Source: Clonostachys chloroleuca
Lineage: Eukaryota; Ascomycota; Sordariomycetes; Hypocreales; Bionectriaceae
Assembly (NCBI GenBank): GCA_037952775.1
Contig: JBANAY010000001.1
Coordinates: 5,828,001-5,892,000, forward strand
Reading direction: 5' to 3'
Length of the DNA stretch: 64,000 bases
The notes under the pieces were generated by a model, which was not told where the DNA came from, made no database searches, and saw only the letters and a program-made list of their open reading frames with translations. Position numbers and translations under genes: made by a program. Of the stretch, positions 31,916 to 44,236 are shown in pieces. Position 1 is the stretch's first letter; each line of letters starts with the position of its first letter.

Positions 31916-33832
31916 TTTGTCGATGTTGGAAACGCAAGTAATCGTTAGCCTGCTGTTTGTTAGAGTAATGGCAGCGGGAAAGAGGGGCAACGCGGATAAA
32001 CCATATTTATTAGACTAAATCCGCTCCCTGGCTTCATCTTAACGGAACTCCAGCTTCCCCTCCTCGATCTTTGATGTGAGGGGTGGGACCGGAACAAGGA
32101 CCGGGAACTTGCAAGTCTTGGGTTCTGCTAGTGTATCGATTATTGGCCAAAGGCACTGGTAGAACAAGTATAGCGCATGTCAATCCCGAGCCTCGCTCTT
32201 CGGTGAGGTAAGCAGGACTGTCCCTACGCAATCAGTATCGGGGGTCTTTCGGACGTCATTGTACGGACATCCGGTCATACGGGGATCCGGTCCCCGGGCC
32301 GCTGCCCGCTACATTTCTTATCGGCTTGGCGATCCGTGGGCAAGGGGGCGACTTATTAACAAAAGCGTATCTCAATCGCCAATGAGATTGCCAGGTAAGA
32401 TCACGCAAATGCGTCGGAATCCAAAAACGACAGGAGAATTCGATGTCATCCGGTCGAAGTATGCCCGAACAGGGACAGCCAGAATCCATTTACAACACCT
32501 GGCTTGGGCAGCTCAACAATGATTGCGCTGTACTTCACCTTTTTTTTCTTCATCAGATGTAATGCTCAGTTTCAGTTAATTGATATTTTCGGTTCTTCCC
32601 ATAACGAAGATCAAACGCTTCTAGTATACTGAACAACGAACCGCAGGTTTGGAGATCCCCACAACAAAAAGAGTCATAGCTTGTTCTAAACCAACCACTT
32701 TATGTGTAGAATAAAAGAGATCCAGTGCTAGGATTCTAATTTATGGGAAACATTCCCGTTCAGCAAGAGGCATCTGGTCGTCATAGTCGTTCCTTAGTAC
32801 TGATCTCCCAGGTGGCTTTTTCTCATTGTGAAATGGAAACAGATTTCCCAAATCTTTCCTGGAAACATTGAATTTTGTTAGCCTTCATTAAGAGCAATAC
32901 AGAGCCCTAGAGCAATAACCATGCAACCATCGGAAGCTGTTTCTGTGCAATAGTACACACGACTCTCATCCTTGGTCATGAATGCCAATTTAGGGCGAAG
33001 AACCCGTATCTAGTTACATCTTGAATCTACAAACACCAGAGGAGAACCCATGCTTTATGTGAATCGAATAATATGAACACAAGACTCACAAATTATAGTC
33101 TCTTCGTTGCATAAATCAAGTTTTTGGCCTAGCGCTCTCGAAACATTTCGCAGTAGTGTAGGCGTCTTGTGTATCGACATTCAGTCGTGACGCTTGTCCA
33201 GATCATCATGTCAAAGTGATGGCCCGCGTCATGCCCTGAGCATCTCCAATCAGCCGGATACTGAGTCCACGCAGCTACCCAGGTCAGGAACATTGCTCCT
33301 GATTTGCCCTCGTGACATTTTATTTCTTGATTATCTTCACCAAGAAAGTAATATCTTGGCTGCATTGACTCTCGGAGACGGAGGATCCCGCTCTTCGAAT
33401 GCGAACTCACGGGTAACGCCACTCCCACTCATAGCGCCGATGCTAGCCGTCAATAGCCTAACACTGAAAGACATCTAGCAGAGTCCTCAGATGTGAAGAA
33501 AGGTGGTTGCTGAAATGAAGCCCGTTGTTCGTTGACTATCTGTGAGGGAAGGCAGCGTGACTTCAATGATCCTATGAAGCATGATTGATCTGACGGGCAC
33601 GAGGCTCGCACAACAACTACCCAAAGTATGTCTCCTCGGTGCATTATCCTGCCTTGGCCACCAGATCCACCGGAATAACCGATGTTCCATGTTCGAGTTC
33701 TTTCCTCTTGTCTTTGAGCATCTGACTGGCCACGAAAAGACGGCACGGTTCTAATTAGTGCATATATAAATACCTTTGACGATACTTTTTGCGCGTTTGA
33801 GGGGACCCCACAAAGTATCACGAAACGTCAGA
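31916..33832. other. Long intergenic stretch
   Basis: No convincing gene in about 1.9 kb. A minus-strand frame from ATG 33477 (MSFSVRLLTASIGAM) runs 45 codons and another follows at about 33129-33340, but no domain or clear splice set supports a gene. TATATAAA at 33763-33770 precedes the next gene by about 63 bp and is its likely core promoter. Confidence 0.35.
33763..33770 (+). promoter_or_regulatory. TATA box of the SRPBCC gene
   Basis: TATATAAA about 63 bp before the ATG at 33833. Confidence 0.45.
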
Positions 33833-34454
33833 ATGGGACAAACTTACAGCCTGTTTACGAAGATTGAAATTGACGCTCCCCCGGACATAGTTCGATCAGT
33901 GGTGCGTTGCAATCCAGGTACCGTCATTTGATGTCATTGCAGCACCGCTAATGATTGCCGACAGCTGCTCGACTTTGAGCACCACAAGAACTGGCATGCC
34001 ACGCATGTATTCAAAAGCTTGGATCCAAAAATAAGGCCCATTGACCTCAGGCCCGGAGACAAGCTAGATATGGAGATAAAAGGCTACACATTCATGGGCT
34101 ACCCGTACCCCTTTCGATTTCAGCCCACGATCCGGGTAGGTCGGAACTCCACCTCGCCGCGATGCCTGTTGCTGACAATGTCCGAAGGAAAATATCCCAG
34201 AGTTGTTGGAATGGAATGGCGGCCCAAGGATGATATTCAATGGGACTCACAGCTTCATCTTTTCCTATAGCCGGGAGAACCCTGGCGGTACGACATTCAT
34301 CCAGAGCGAGGTATTCACCGGGCTTCTTGCCTTTCTTGTCGGCCAAAACTGGGAATTCGGGAGGCAGAGCCTGGGGCACTTCCAGGTGCTCAGCCAGGAT
34401 CTGAAAACGGCCGCTGAACAACAGGCTAATGGGTTAGGTGCCATGGTTTCCTGA
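33833..34454 (+). CDS. SRPBCC/START-like (polyketide cyclase-type) ligand-binding protein
   Basis: Exons 33833-33901, 33965-34135 and 34203-34454 (introns GTGCGT...GACAG, 63 bp, and GTAGGT...CAGAG, 67 bp), 163 aa. The frame begins YSLFTKIEIDAPPDIVRSV, then LLDFEHHKNWHATHVFKSLD, then GDKLDMEIKGYTFMGYPYPF, LLEWNGGPRMIFNGTHSFIF and GTTFIQSEVFTGLLAF. This is the strand/helix order of the SRPBCC fold (Bet v 1/START/polyketide cyclase-like), ending in a long C-terminal helix. The second acceptor is placed at 34202 because it keeps phase and yields the LLEW strand. Likely binds a small hydrophobic ligand; no pathway context. Confidence 0.75.
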
Positions 34455-34562
34455 GCTATGTACGTTCGCTTAGCAGGGGAATTACAGGGATACTACGCTG
34501 CAATGCAGTTAGCATCTACGCTGGAATGGAGTAGAGTAGTGCTGAAGTGCCACCTGTCAGGT

Positions 34563-34730
34563 CATTCCACTCGAATTGGGCGATGCTGGTGATTGTGGAG
34601 CTTTCGAGACAGCCTCTGGATCAGCTCTTGTGCGCCCGTGAGCCCGATGAACTGGGGGAAGGTCACAATTGGATTCTGCTCCAGGTCGTACTCTTGGGGG
34701 CCAAGGATCAAAAGGTGGTCTGTAGCCAGC
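34563..34730 (-). pseudogene. Possible 3' exon remnant of an unknown gene
   Basis: A minus-strand frame reads KLATDHLLILGPQEYDLEQN, then TFPQFIGLTGAQELIQRLSR, and ends in a stop at 34563. Codon third positions are GC-rich, as in neighbouring real genes. A TAA lies just before it and no ATG or first exon is visible, although the stretch could follow an acceptor (AAAAG). Family not recognised. It could be a fragment or an unrelated chance frame. Confidence 0.25.
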
Positions 34731-35016
34731 TTTTACATCACGCGAGGCGAGTTGGCCAATCAAAGGGGGGCACCATCTCCAGTAGAGATTCCTCCCAGTG
34801 ATGCTAAAGAGCCGATCCCTGGTGAAGGGTTACATCAGCGGCAGTGTGGTTTGCTGGGGCCCTCGTTGGCGGGATTTTAACCGACGCTTTCTCGGAAAGG
34901 GGCCAGGCATGACCCTCGATCAACCGTGAATCATTGGGCTCGCGACCGACGGCAAAAGCATATCTACGCTTCATCCGGCGTTCCGTCGCGCAATACTGAC
35001 CAAAGCAACTCGAGAC

Positions 35017-36693
35017 ATGCCTGGCGTTCCGAAATCACAGGGGTGCCAGAGCTGCAAGCTGCGGAAAATCAAGGTGAGTCGCGATGTCGTCAGCCCCTTG
35101 ACTGCCATCGCAGATCGAGAGATGATCGTCGCAATGTAGACGCGATTCTGACGTGTTACAAGTGTGACGAGAGATGGCCTGCGTGCCTCCATTGCCAGAC
35201 TTCGAGGTTGATATGTCCAGGCCCAGCGCAGCTTTTCAAGTTTGTGGACCACAGCTTCCAAGTTCCGGCGAAGAAGAAACATCCTCGGGCTTCAACCCCA
35301 CGAGAACATGGTGCTGGGCGCGCGTGGCATAACTTGCGCTTGCAACGGGCTCGTGGCTCCGGTATCAGCATAGGAGGATGCAGTACGCCAGAATGCCCAT
35401 CCGACCAAAGTCCCAGTCCGAAGGCTGTGTCACCAACACCTGATGAACTTTCTTGTATGCGCCTCATCTCTCATCTAGACGGGGGTTTACAAAGGATCAC
35501 GCATCTCGGCTTGACATTCGTTCTAAAGCTACCGACGAGGATACAAGGGAGTGCTTGTCTACGAGACTCAGTCCAACTGTTCTGTTCGGGCTTGACAGAT
35601 TTCCAGCACCCGGAGCCTAAACGAGATCTCATGTTGCTACCGGAGTACGGGAAAGCGTTGAGAAGCCTGCGTCTGGCTCTTACGAATGATGAAGCGCTCA
35701 AGGCGGAGACTCTAGCCGCAGTTACGCTCATGGAGCGTGCCTCAGACCTGTTCGATCGGCAGGGTAAAAAATTCAACATCCATTCCCGTGCTGCCATTCA
35801 GATGATGAGGCAACGAGGTCCGACAAACACCGACGATGAGTTGGATGTTGCCGTGTGTAATGATCTGTATGGGATGGAGGTAAGTTCATCCTCCACAACT
35901 AGTACAATGAGCCCGTTGCTGAGGCTCGACGAAGATGTCTGGCTGGACCGTGAACGGTAGCGAGATTTCGGCGAAGACCACAGGGTGGAAAGACGTTCTG
36001 GAAAGGGCTTCATCGACCCATCGGAAGATAATCAAAGGAGATAATTTGGCCATGTCCGATTTAGAGACTCTCGCCGAATGCTGCCGCAACCTCAACGCGC
36101 TGATTTCCGAGTTTCAAAATACCTCCCGCCAATCGTTTGAAGCCCAGCCAGGCGCCGATGCCGCTACCCGGAATGAGCAAGTGAGCGACATGGAAGCCGC
36201 CATAGCAAAGACCATTCGGACGTTGTTAGAATATGCCCTGGAAGAGGGTGCCATGATAGTGATCAATGACCCCGATAGCATCGTGGGAAAGAGATACGAC
36301 TTTACCGACCCAATGCTGTGTCAGCTATATCTGGTTGTGCTGTTCCTACAGCTCGTCCCACTACACATCTTGTACGAGACTGATAGAGTTCTCCACGGTA
36401 AGCCGGATAATGATTTACATGCGAGGCTACGGGCAGTTGCCGTTGAGGCCTGGATGTGTATCCCATACATACGGTCATCAGGGTGGATGGCTGCGCGGTT
36501 CCCGGAAGCGCCCCTTTACGCAACTTATGAAATTGCCGATTCTACGGAGAAGGAATATATTCTTGACATGTTGCAGTATCTCGACAACAGCTCCGGAAGG
36601 AGGCTACCGCCATCACGGGCAGCGCAGAGTGCCTATGTTCTGAAAAAGACAAAAGTTCTAATGGGGCGAGACCCTGAATCTTTCTATTTTTGA
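35017..36693 (+). CDS. Zn2Cys6 transcription factor with fungal-specific C-terminal domain
   Basis: Exons 35017-35073, 35163-35879 and 35935-36693, 510 aa. The zinc cluster is split by the first intron (35074-35162, GTGAGT...ACAAG): exon 1 gives MPGVPKSQGCQSCKLRKIK and exon 2 resumes CDERWPACLHCQTSRLIC, a classical C-x2-C-x6-C-x5-C-x2-C-x6-C. This join fixes the start, because the open frame through the intron lacks the first half of the motif. The second intron (35880-35934, GTAAGT...CGAAG) rests on phase only. The remainder is helical, as in the fungal_trans_2 class. It belongs to the group of short N-terminal-zinc-cluster regulators. No enzyme cluster is directly adjacent. Confidence 0.82.
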
Positions 36694-37833
36694 CATTTCG
36701 AATTGAGACTCGATGGAATACTCGTGGATCCGTTTATTTATTGATGTCATCAAACGGCATGTTGCCAAATGTGTCTCTACACCACCCAGCCATCTGGGCA
36801 AGGCTCCTGTGAGATTGATTGATCTCGTTTCAGGACAAATTGAGGAATCCCCGACAGGACTTCTCCTTTGAAGTGGGAGATCAGGCTTCGGGGCGGATTT
36901 GCCATTCTGACTTCACGGGCGTCGAACTCTCGAAAAAGCTGCTAGGGGAGGCAAAATCTGATTGAATGTCCAGGGTCAAAAACAAGGGACCGTCTGCACC
37001 AGTAATCTCCAGGCGACTCTGACTGAAAGATTCTTGGGTTGCGGTAATTGTATGGAGTTCTTATTCTTTCTTGCCGAATCCTGAGCAGCTGTCAGTCGAC
37101 CTTTGAAAAGGTGACACGCCTGGTTGTTATTGGTACGTGGTTCAGTGTGAGCGTTGTCTGGTCATTTGGCGCGCTGACCGTCATTTACAACGGGACCTCG
37201 TCGGTCCAATCCGTTGATAAATCTCGTCTCAATCAATTGCCTTACTATGCAGATCTACGATGGAATCACGGCACTTTCCATCAACCGGCTTTAGGACGAA
37301 TGAAGTTGGAATCTCGGCACGATCTGGGGATATTCATAAACAAGAGAATCTGGTAACGTTGATATCTCCGCGATCGTGGCCTGCCTTTGTGCAAGCGAAG
37401 AAAAAGAGAGCATCCCGTAGGAGGATTCACCAGAAGGCTGTGATGACAGTGGGAGTGAACATGGTCCGCATGTCAGGAAGGCAAGCAATCTCGTCATCGT
37501 CTCGAACAGGCTTCCCTCTGAGCTTCGAGTTGCTGCAGATACTCTATCTGAGTAGGCGCTTGTATGAATATAATTTGAGGCAACAAGAAATGACCATATA
37601 ATGGTGTCTGTATTCAGATTCTAAGAAGAATGGTCTTGCGACCGTATATAGCTTTTGATGATATTTGTTGTGGTTGGACTCCTTGCGCCATTTCTCTTTG
37701 AAAGAATAATGAAAATTGTTTTTCTCCCTTTCCAGTCCGTGTATATGTATTGACATATGCGGTGCCCGTTCGTGTATTCCATGATTTCCTAACAGATATC
37801 CCAGCTGAGTATGGGCGACATGCAGCTCGGTTC
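36694..37833. other. Intergenic
   Basis: About 1.1 kb without a convincing gene. Confidence 0.4.
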
Positions 37834-38141
37834 TCAGAGCGTGTTTGATCTCCGGCGCGCCAACTTCACCCTGGGCATAGGTGTGAGCTTCTGCATAACG
37901 GACCAAATGTAGTCAGTATAGCCCGATGCTGCCAACCATGGTGGAATAGATGGAAGGGGTGAAGTACGTGATTCTTGCTCATATCGATCCAACGCTCCTC
38001 ATCTGCAGAGGGTGCGGTGCTTGTCTCACTTCTTCGAAGAGAGAGTGCGTTCGTGCAGAGGTGCCAAAACAACAACACGACGGAGGGCAGAGATAGCAAC
38101 ACCCCGATGAGTGTGATGATTGCTTCAGCAGAGAGAGACAT
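37834..38141 (-). CDS. Small membrane protein, 76 aa (hypothetical)
   Basis: Exons 37968-38141 and 37834-37890 with a 77-bp intron (37891-37967, GTACTT...TGCAG). MSLSAEAIITLIGVLLSLPS followed by VVLLFWHLCTNAL forms one N-terminal transmembrane helix; a basic, Ser-rich cytosolic tail ends LARRRSNTL. An ATG 27 nt upstream (38168) is also possible. Such one-helix proteins with an acidic-hydrophobic start (STEAIIALV-like) are common hypothetical genes in ascomycetes. Function unknown. Confidence 0.5.
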
Positions 38142-38441
38142 CTGGCCAGATACCAACAATGTGAACATAATTCCGGCAATGAATGAATGTGAATGCAAAT
38201 TCGGGGGTGGGAAAGGCTGGCTGGCTGGCACTCTTATGTGTGAGGGCTGCCATGAGAATCTGGTGCAGATCTCGCCTAGTTAGGCGCTGTCCGAGCTCCT
38301 GGGCTGGGCTGCAGTTGGCTGCATGTTTGAAAACAACCTTTCTTTGTTCTTTTTTTTTCAAAATCTGCATGCGACGCTGCGGAAATCTGGTAAATCGTCA
38401 CGCGAGAGGGAATAACTCGATGCAATTGGGTCGACGTTATG

Positions 38442-38667
38442 CCGGAGGTTCACCAATATAAGCGAAAGTCGAAAAATGCATCATACCATCGCCACAAGAG
38501 TGCTCTTTCACCGCTTGGTGTTTGTCTTGGGGCCTCAGATTGGTTAATGAGCCGGTTTGGCCCCCTAGAAGTAGGCATTATAGCTGCCGGAGGTTCACCA
38601 AAATAGTGGCTCAGAGCCTGGAAGCCTTACGACCAGTCCAGCGATGTTACCCACGGGAGGTTTACCA
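38442..38667. repeat. Three spaced copies of a CCGGAGGTTCACCA motif
   Basis: Same-orientation copies with related flanks (GTTATG/TATAGCTG/GTTACCCA before, AATA/AAATAG/CTAAATAG after). They may be remains of transposon ends (reverse complement TGGTGAACCTCCGG). Confidence 0.4.
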
Positions 38668-39022
38668 CTAAATAGTTTTGAGACGAGTCTGCCCTATGAG
38701 ATCCGTTTACCAGCCAAGAATACGCGTAGATGTCGGAGATAAGGCGTCTCAGGAACCGAGGTTAAAGCCGACTTTATGGTTCTTTGTTCACGTTTATTTT
38801 GCTCTTTTTGCGGGTTGTTTTTTTTGGGTCAATTTTGGTTGAACAGTTGGTAGAGGGTGCATGTACATATGCTTTCCACGAAAAAGCACTTCCCCACGCT
38901 GAATTATTGGACACTCCCACTCCAATTACAGTGCCCCTGATCCGCCAATTTTTCAGCGAGTTGGCTATTTCTCACCATCTTCAAATAGACGCTCACTCCC
39001 AGCCATATTCATCCCAGCAAGG

Positions 39023-39110
39023 AACACAATAAGAAGCTGAATATTAGAGAATAACTTATTGTTTTATTATGATTATTATGTTTTATATTACTGATAGGAA
39101 AGTACCTTAT
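39023..39110. repeat. AT-rich dispersed repeat, copy B
   Basis: AACACAATAAGAAGCTGAA... through TATATTACTGATAGGAAAGTA parallels copy A at 4337-4425 (GATATTACTAATAAGAAAATTA). Confidence 0.45.
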
Positions 39111-40057
39111 GTCAATAGAGCTTTAGCATGCCATATTTTATTCCAACCATTTCTCCTGAAAAAGGGTCCGACTCTCCGTCACGGTTCTTCGAATAGCCAC
39201 GAGGCATATGTTCCCCTGTATTTCATTATACTGCAAAGCAGAATCAACTAAAATATGAAAGGATGATGCACTAAACTCGTGGTGTGCGGTTGACGCTATG
39301 CAGCAGCATTCGCGTGCTCTCCAATGCCGCTTCTTCAAGCCCCCATTTCCGATCGTCGCCGGTATTATCTGGGAATATACAAGGAGAATCTGTATGAAAA
39401 CGTTGATAAAGTCTTGTATAGCATCGAAAAAAAGAACGACGTTTCGTCAGGCCCCTCTGGAAGAGCTTTCAAGTGCCCCCATTTGCCCTTCCTGTCCTTT
39501 AACGCAATAATCTGGGCCGGCGGCTTTGTAAACCTCCATCTTCTGTCGCTACCTGGTGATTACAATGATGAAATATTCTAGCAGGTAACGAAATAGACCT
39601 ACGCGGATACAACATGTGCGAAGTATACCCACCCCCAGGGTGGATTTCGGAACGCATGAGGTCATGAGGAATAAATACACCTTAAAATGTGAGGCTATTC
39701 AAGTGATTTCTAGACATCAGATGGACGAATACTGATTGGAACCGACAACAGTATCATTGCCAACAATCAAGACAACCTGGACCACGCGCCCCGCAAAACT
39801 CCGCACATTGGACACCCTACCACTTGGTTTCCGACCTCATAGTTTGGGCCAATGATTAACGGTGATCTTGGTGCGGCTGGAAGCTGCCCCACACAAAGCG
39901 GCGCTTATATGCATGTGCATCTGCGCCTCTAGCAATGTCCCCCTGACTCTGCTGTGCCTCAGGAGGTGCTTGTTGGTCCAAATACCTTGGCAGTAACAAA
40001 GGAATTTGGGCGAATCTCGGCCCTCTGCAGGTGGCTGGGCTCTTTCTCAACCTTACA

Positions 40058-43000
40058 ATGACACTTCCAGATGCCACAGCTACAATGGAAGTCTCTATCA
40101 ATTCGCAGATACTAGACGAGCTGAACACAAAGGAGGGCAGAGAGCTACATGAAACTATCAACAGTCTGCGAGCATATGGCGTCGACAGAATCGTCAATTT
40201 ACCGCAGATTATCGTCGTCGGCGATCAATCCTCTGGCAAGTCATCTGTCCTTGAGGCACTTTGCCATGTTCGCTTCCCCGTCAAGGATGGCCTCTGTACG
40301 CGGTTTGCCACGGAGTTGGTTCTTCAACCAGCTCCGGCGACGAATGTAAAGGCTACTGTGCGATATTTCGACCAAACTAAAGCCCCTCTAGTCATTGACA
40401 CCTCTGGGTTCGACGAGAATGACCTGCCCAGGATTATTGAGGAGGCCAAGAAACACATGGGCGCCTCCATTACAGACAAGGGATTCACGCGAGATGTTCT
40501 TCGCCTCGAGATTCAAGGTCCCAAAATGTACCCCTTGACAGTGATTGACCTACCCGGCTTTTTCTACGTGGAAACTGAGACGCAATCTCTGGCTGGAAAG
40601 ATTGTTGTCGATCAGCTCGTCCTAGACTATATGTCCAAGAAGGAGAGCATCATCCTCAATGTCATTGCGGGCAATCAGCCACTGGCAAATCACGACGCTC
40701 TTTCCAAGGTGAAGGCTATCGATCCATCACGCGACAGGACAATTGGCGTCATCACTAAGCCCGACTTAATGGTGGCGAAATCCGAATCAGAGGCCGAGTA
40801 CGCGAGGCTTGTTACCAAAAACGAGGGAGCCAACAAACTGCGTCTTGGGTGGCATGTACTACGCAATAGTGCTGATGGGGAAGCCGATCTTGACGATCGC
40901 GACGCTGCTGAGCTGGATTTTTTCAAAATTGGGGTCTGGGAAACCGTTCCTGATTCCAGCCTTGGCATTTCCAATCTCAGGAAGAAGCTCAGCAGAGTTC
41001 TGTACGACCATATCCGAAAGAGTCTCCCCGAGGTCATTATCAACATCGAGAAGAACCTCACGGAAAGACGAACTGAATTAGCAAGACTGGGGCCACCTAG
41101 ATCAGACACGGATGAGAGGCGGTCATTCTTGATCAAAATCGCCAGCCAGTTCCAGTCTCTTACTAAGGATGGTGTTGATGGTCGTTATGATGACCCGTTC
41201 TTCGGTGGACTAGAGCATGAGCACCATAAATTCAGGGCTCAGTTGCGGAACTTCAACCGCGCTTTTCAACATGTCCTCTGGACAAAAGGTTCATCGAAAC
41301 TGATACATCCAGATGGTCAATATGTAGGATCAACAGAGGAGCCTCCTGAGTATCTCCGGAGATTCTTGCAGGCGTATCCTTATGATTTCCCCGACCCAAT
41401 CGTCACGACAGAGTCAGCTGTCCACCTTGATCTGCAACGACAGGCTTCTATCAATCAGGGCAAAGAGTTTCCCGGGCACTCGAACAAAGACCTGGCAATT
41501 AGATTATTCCAAGAACAGGCCAAACCTTGGGATGAGATATCTCGCTTCCATGTAAAGCAAGTTACCTTTGTTGCAAAAGCTTTCGTTGATGCTGTATTTG
41601 AGCACATCCTTGGGTCCCCAGACACGAACAGGACGACAGAGGTTATCCTGTCGACTTGCGTTGATCCATGGTTCTCCAAGCAGGAGAAGATTTTGCAGGA
41701 AAAACTAGACGAGTTGCTTCAGCCCTATCACGACGGTTACACTGTCGCTCTGGATGCTGAGTTTCACGCTGCTCTCTCTAAGAAATCCAAAGGCAAAATC
41801 GCCGAGCGTGTGTACAAAATTCTGGAGCAGAGACAAGTGCTCGGCAACTTAACTCTAGACAAAGCGGCAATCACAAATGCGATCTTGGAAGACACGCAGC
41901 TGGATGGTGGAGAATTTGGCACACAAACTGCCGTTGACATGATGCTCGCATACTACGAGGTGAGATTAAGCTTCACCCCCTCCCCTTTGCACCGTTTACT
42001 AACAATATTAGACTGCACGTGGTACATTTGCCGTGAATGTCATCAATCTGGCCATAGAACGATGTCTTATATCTGGCATACCCAAGATATTCACCGCAAC
42101 CCAAGTCTCCCAGATGCCGAAAGAGCGGCTCGATGAGTTGGCTGCAGAGACGGACGATATCCAAAATCGAAGAGAGGTTCTCGGCTCCGATCTCAAGGTG
42201 CTAGAAAGCGCCTTCTCTCTGTGCCAGCGATACCGACCCAGAGCTGTGACGAGTAAGTATTATAAACCTCTTCCGCAATGCTAACTAACACCCCTCAGAA
42301 ATAGCGCTTCCATCAACACCACACGCTACATCATTAGTTTCTCGATCGAAATCCTCGTATCCTGCAAAGGCGACGTCAAGCGCCCTTGCTCCGGGGAATG
42401 CTACCAAATCAAGCACTACAAGTAGCTCTCCGGCTCCTTTATTCTCTATACCTGCTAAGGCGAAGGGGAACATCATTACTCCAGGGAATACTACCAAATC
42501 AAGTACAAGTGGCTCTCCAGCTCCTCTATTTTCCATGCCTGATGCATGGAAAAGCCAAAATCAGTCGACGAATAAGGCTGAAAACAACAAGTAAGATATG
42601 ACTCATCGATAGAAACTAGTACTACATTTGATTCGGGGAATACTAAGATTTGGAAACCATTCAGCTCTACAACCTGGACCCCCAAACAGCCATCGTCTGG
42701 TGGCTTGTTCGATGGGTTGACCGGCGCGTCGACTACAACCAGAGACCCCAAACAGCCATCGTCTGGTGGCTTGTTCGGTGGGTTGACCGGCGCGTCGACT
42801 ACAAACCACAGCAGCCCATTTGCAGCAGCTAATCAGCCCCAAACGACCCCTTCGAATATCTGGACTTCGACAAAGAGCGCAGCTGACTCCGGGAGGACAA
42901 TTCCTGGGGGGTTTGGCACTCATTCAACCTTGTTTGGGAGTAGTCATACAGCGAGCACAAGTCAATTCGAACGTAGGTAAGGCTTTCTTGTTAATTTCCG

Positions 43001-43246
43001 CTTCCCACGACAAAAAGTGAAATGATACGCAGAGTAGAAAAAACAAGTGGACTCTACTGACTCCTCCTTAGCAGCTCCCCCCGGGTTCACATAACAAAGC
43101 AGGTTGAGGAGCCAGGTTGTATTCCATATGAAGAGCGCGAGGGGACAACCAACAATATTCAAGCCTTCCAGCACATATGCTTCACATATAGGCACAGGGA
43201 CAAATCTCCTGAGGAGTTGCGCCTGTCAGCCTACACCCCACCCTAG
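40058..43246 (+). CDS. Dynamin-like large GTPase with FG-type low-complexity tail
   Basis: Start at ATG 40058 (MTLPDATAT). GTPase motifs: G1 VVGDQSSGKSSVLEA (res 55-69), G3 VIDLPGFF, G4 ITKPDLM. Stalk and GED-like parts follow, with TFAVNVINLAIERCLISGIP and RLDELAAETDDIQNRREVL after the first intron (41960-42011). The second intron is 42253-42298 and the last 42977-43071. The tail is Ser/Thr/Pro-rich with PLFSIP/PLFSMP, two in-frame copies of a 22-residue unit containing SSGGLFxGLTGAST, STLFGSS, and a final conserved-looking PYEEREGT...SPEELRLSAY. The join at about 42590-42620 is unresolved: the frame meets TAA at 42593 and the obvious intron would be only 29 bp. Role: membrane remodelling or Mx-like GTPase; target unknown. 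Confidence 0.8.
42684..42815 (+). repeat. Two tandem copies of a 66-bp in-frame coding unit
   Basis: AAACAGCCATCGTCTGGTGG begins at 42684 and again at 42750, period 66 bp (22 codons). I see only one or two differences (GATGGG/GGTGGG; ACAACC/ACAAAC), so the duplication is recent. It doubles the GLFxGLTGAST segment. Confidence 0.85.
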
Positions 43247-44236
43247 ATCATAGTGAGAGTCGAACTCCGTGCAATGCAAAGCAAAGGCAAGTTCATCCGG
43301 TGGGATGAATGGGACGGCCCTACACTCTAACATCACTGATCTTGCCTTTGTTACATCATCTCACCATGTAGGCAAATAATTACTTTTAAGTTTAAGAATA
43401 GGACATGGATTACGCTTAAGAATGTCCAGAAGTGTGCCGAATGGATGAAAGTGAGCATATCCAATACTGCTCTTGTACGACTAGAACTAGCCGTCTTGAC
43501 CGATGGGCTCGTGAAATTATCTTCACCAGTGATAGTTGAAATATGCATAGGAGAAAACAAAAATCGAAGGTAAACCGCTTTTGATGTAGTAACCGAACAT
43601 AACGTCAGAGTATTCAGTGGCACCCGCGCCCTGTGGAGCTTTATGCTAGGGGAAGTTGTCCGCGGACGATGACTCTGGGCGGTGAAGGTTGAAAAAACTA
43701 GAAAATTTTCGCTAAGTGCGCATTGAACTTCAGGTCATTCTGCGGATAGTGCTGACCGTGTCCAGGTGCGGTGAGTGAGACAATCTTTTTCAAAGCGCAC
43801 CCCGGACACCCGCGGCCCCCGATGCCGCTGAAGCCGTCATGACCTGATGAGGGTCGAAAAATAATTCGCTCGGGTATCCTTCTTTCCGGAGACTAAATAT
43901 TATGCTTACATCGAGATTAGGTTCCACTTGTGGGTGAATTATCCCGGACGGACTCCGTGTCTGCTAATAGCCTCCATGCCATTTGCTGGTTCGAGAGAAG
44001 AGTGGAGGATGTGAAGGCCGGCAGTCACAATGCCAAGATATGAAACCAAGTGGGTTGAAACACTCAAAATCGACTTGTTGTTGGTTTTATTAACTTGGTG
44101 CTGGCCTGTGTCTGCCATCGATTCAATCTCCTACTTGAATTATACAGCCATCTACGAGCTTCTGTTCATCAGCTTCGTCAATCTTTCACAAAGGCTTTGT
44201 AACTCTTTCCCAAAAAAACATCATTCACCTCTCACC
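43247..44236. other. Intergenic, P450 promoter region
   Basis: No gene seen. The frame that leads into the P450 opens upstream at about 44030, but its extra residues are not P450-like. Confidence 0.4.

Larger units (their letters stand above)
38142..40057. other. Long intergenic stretch with short repeats
   Basis: No convincing gene. Three spaced copies of a CCGGAGGTTCACCA-like motif lie at 38442-38455, 38587-38600 and (CGGGAGGTTTACCA) 38654-38667. A copy of the AT-rich dispersed repeat lies at about 39023-39110. Confidence 0.4.

Noticed and set aside
40058..43246. Classification as a viral-type or antiviral Mx protein by name
   Set aside because: Fungal dynamin-like proteins are often labelled Mx-like, but nothing in the sequence supports an antiviral function.
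44030..44236. N-terminal extension of the P450
   Set aside because: The extension lacks P450 similarity, while the inner ATG gives a standard membrane anchor and proline hinge.
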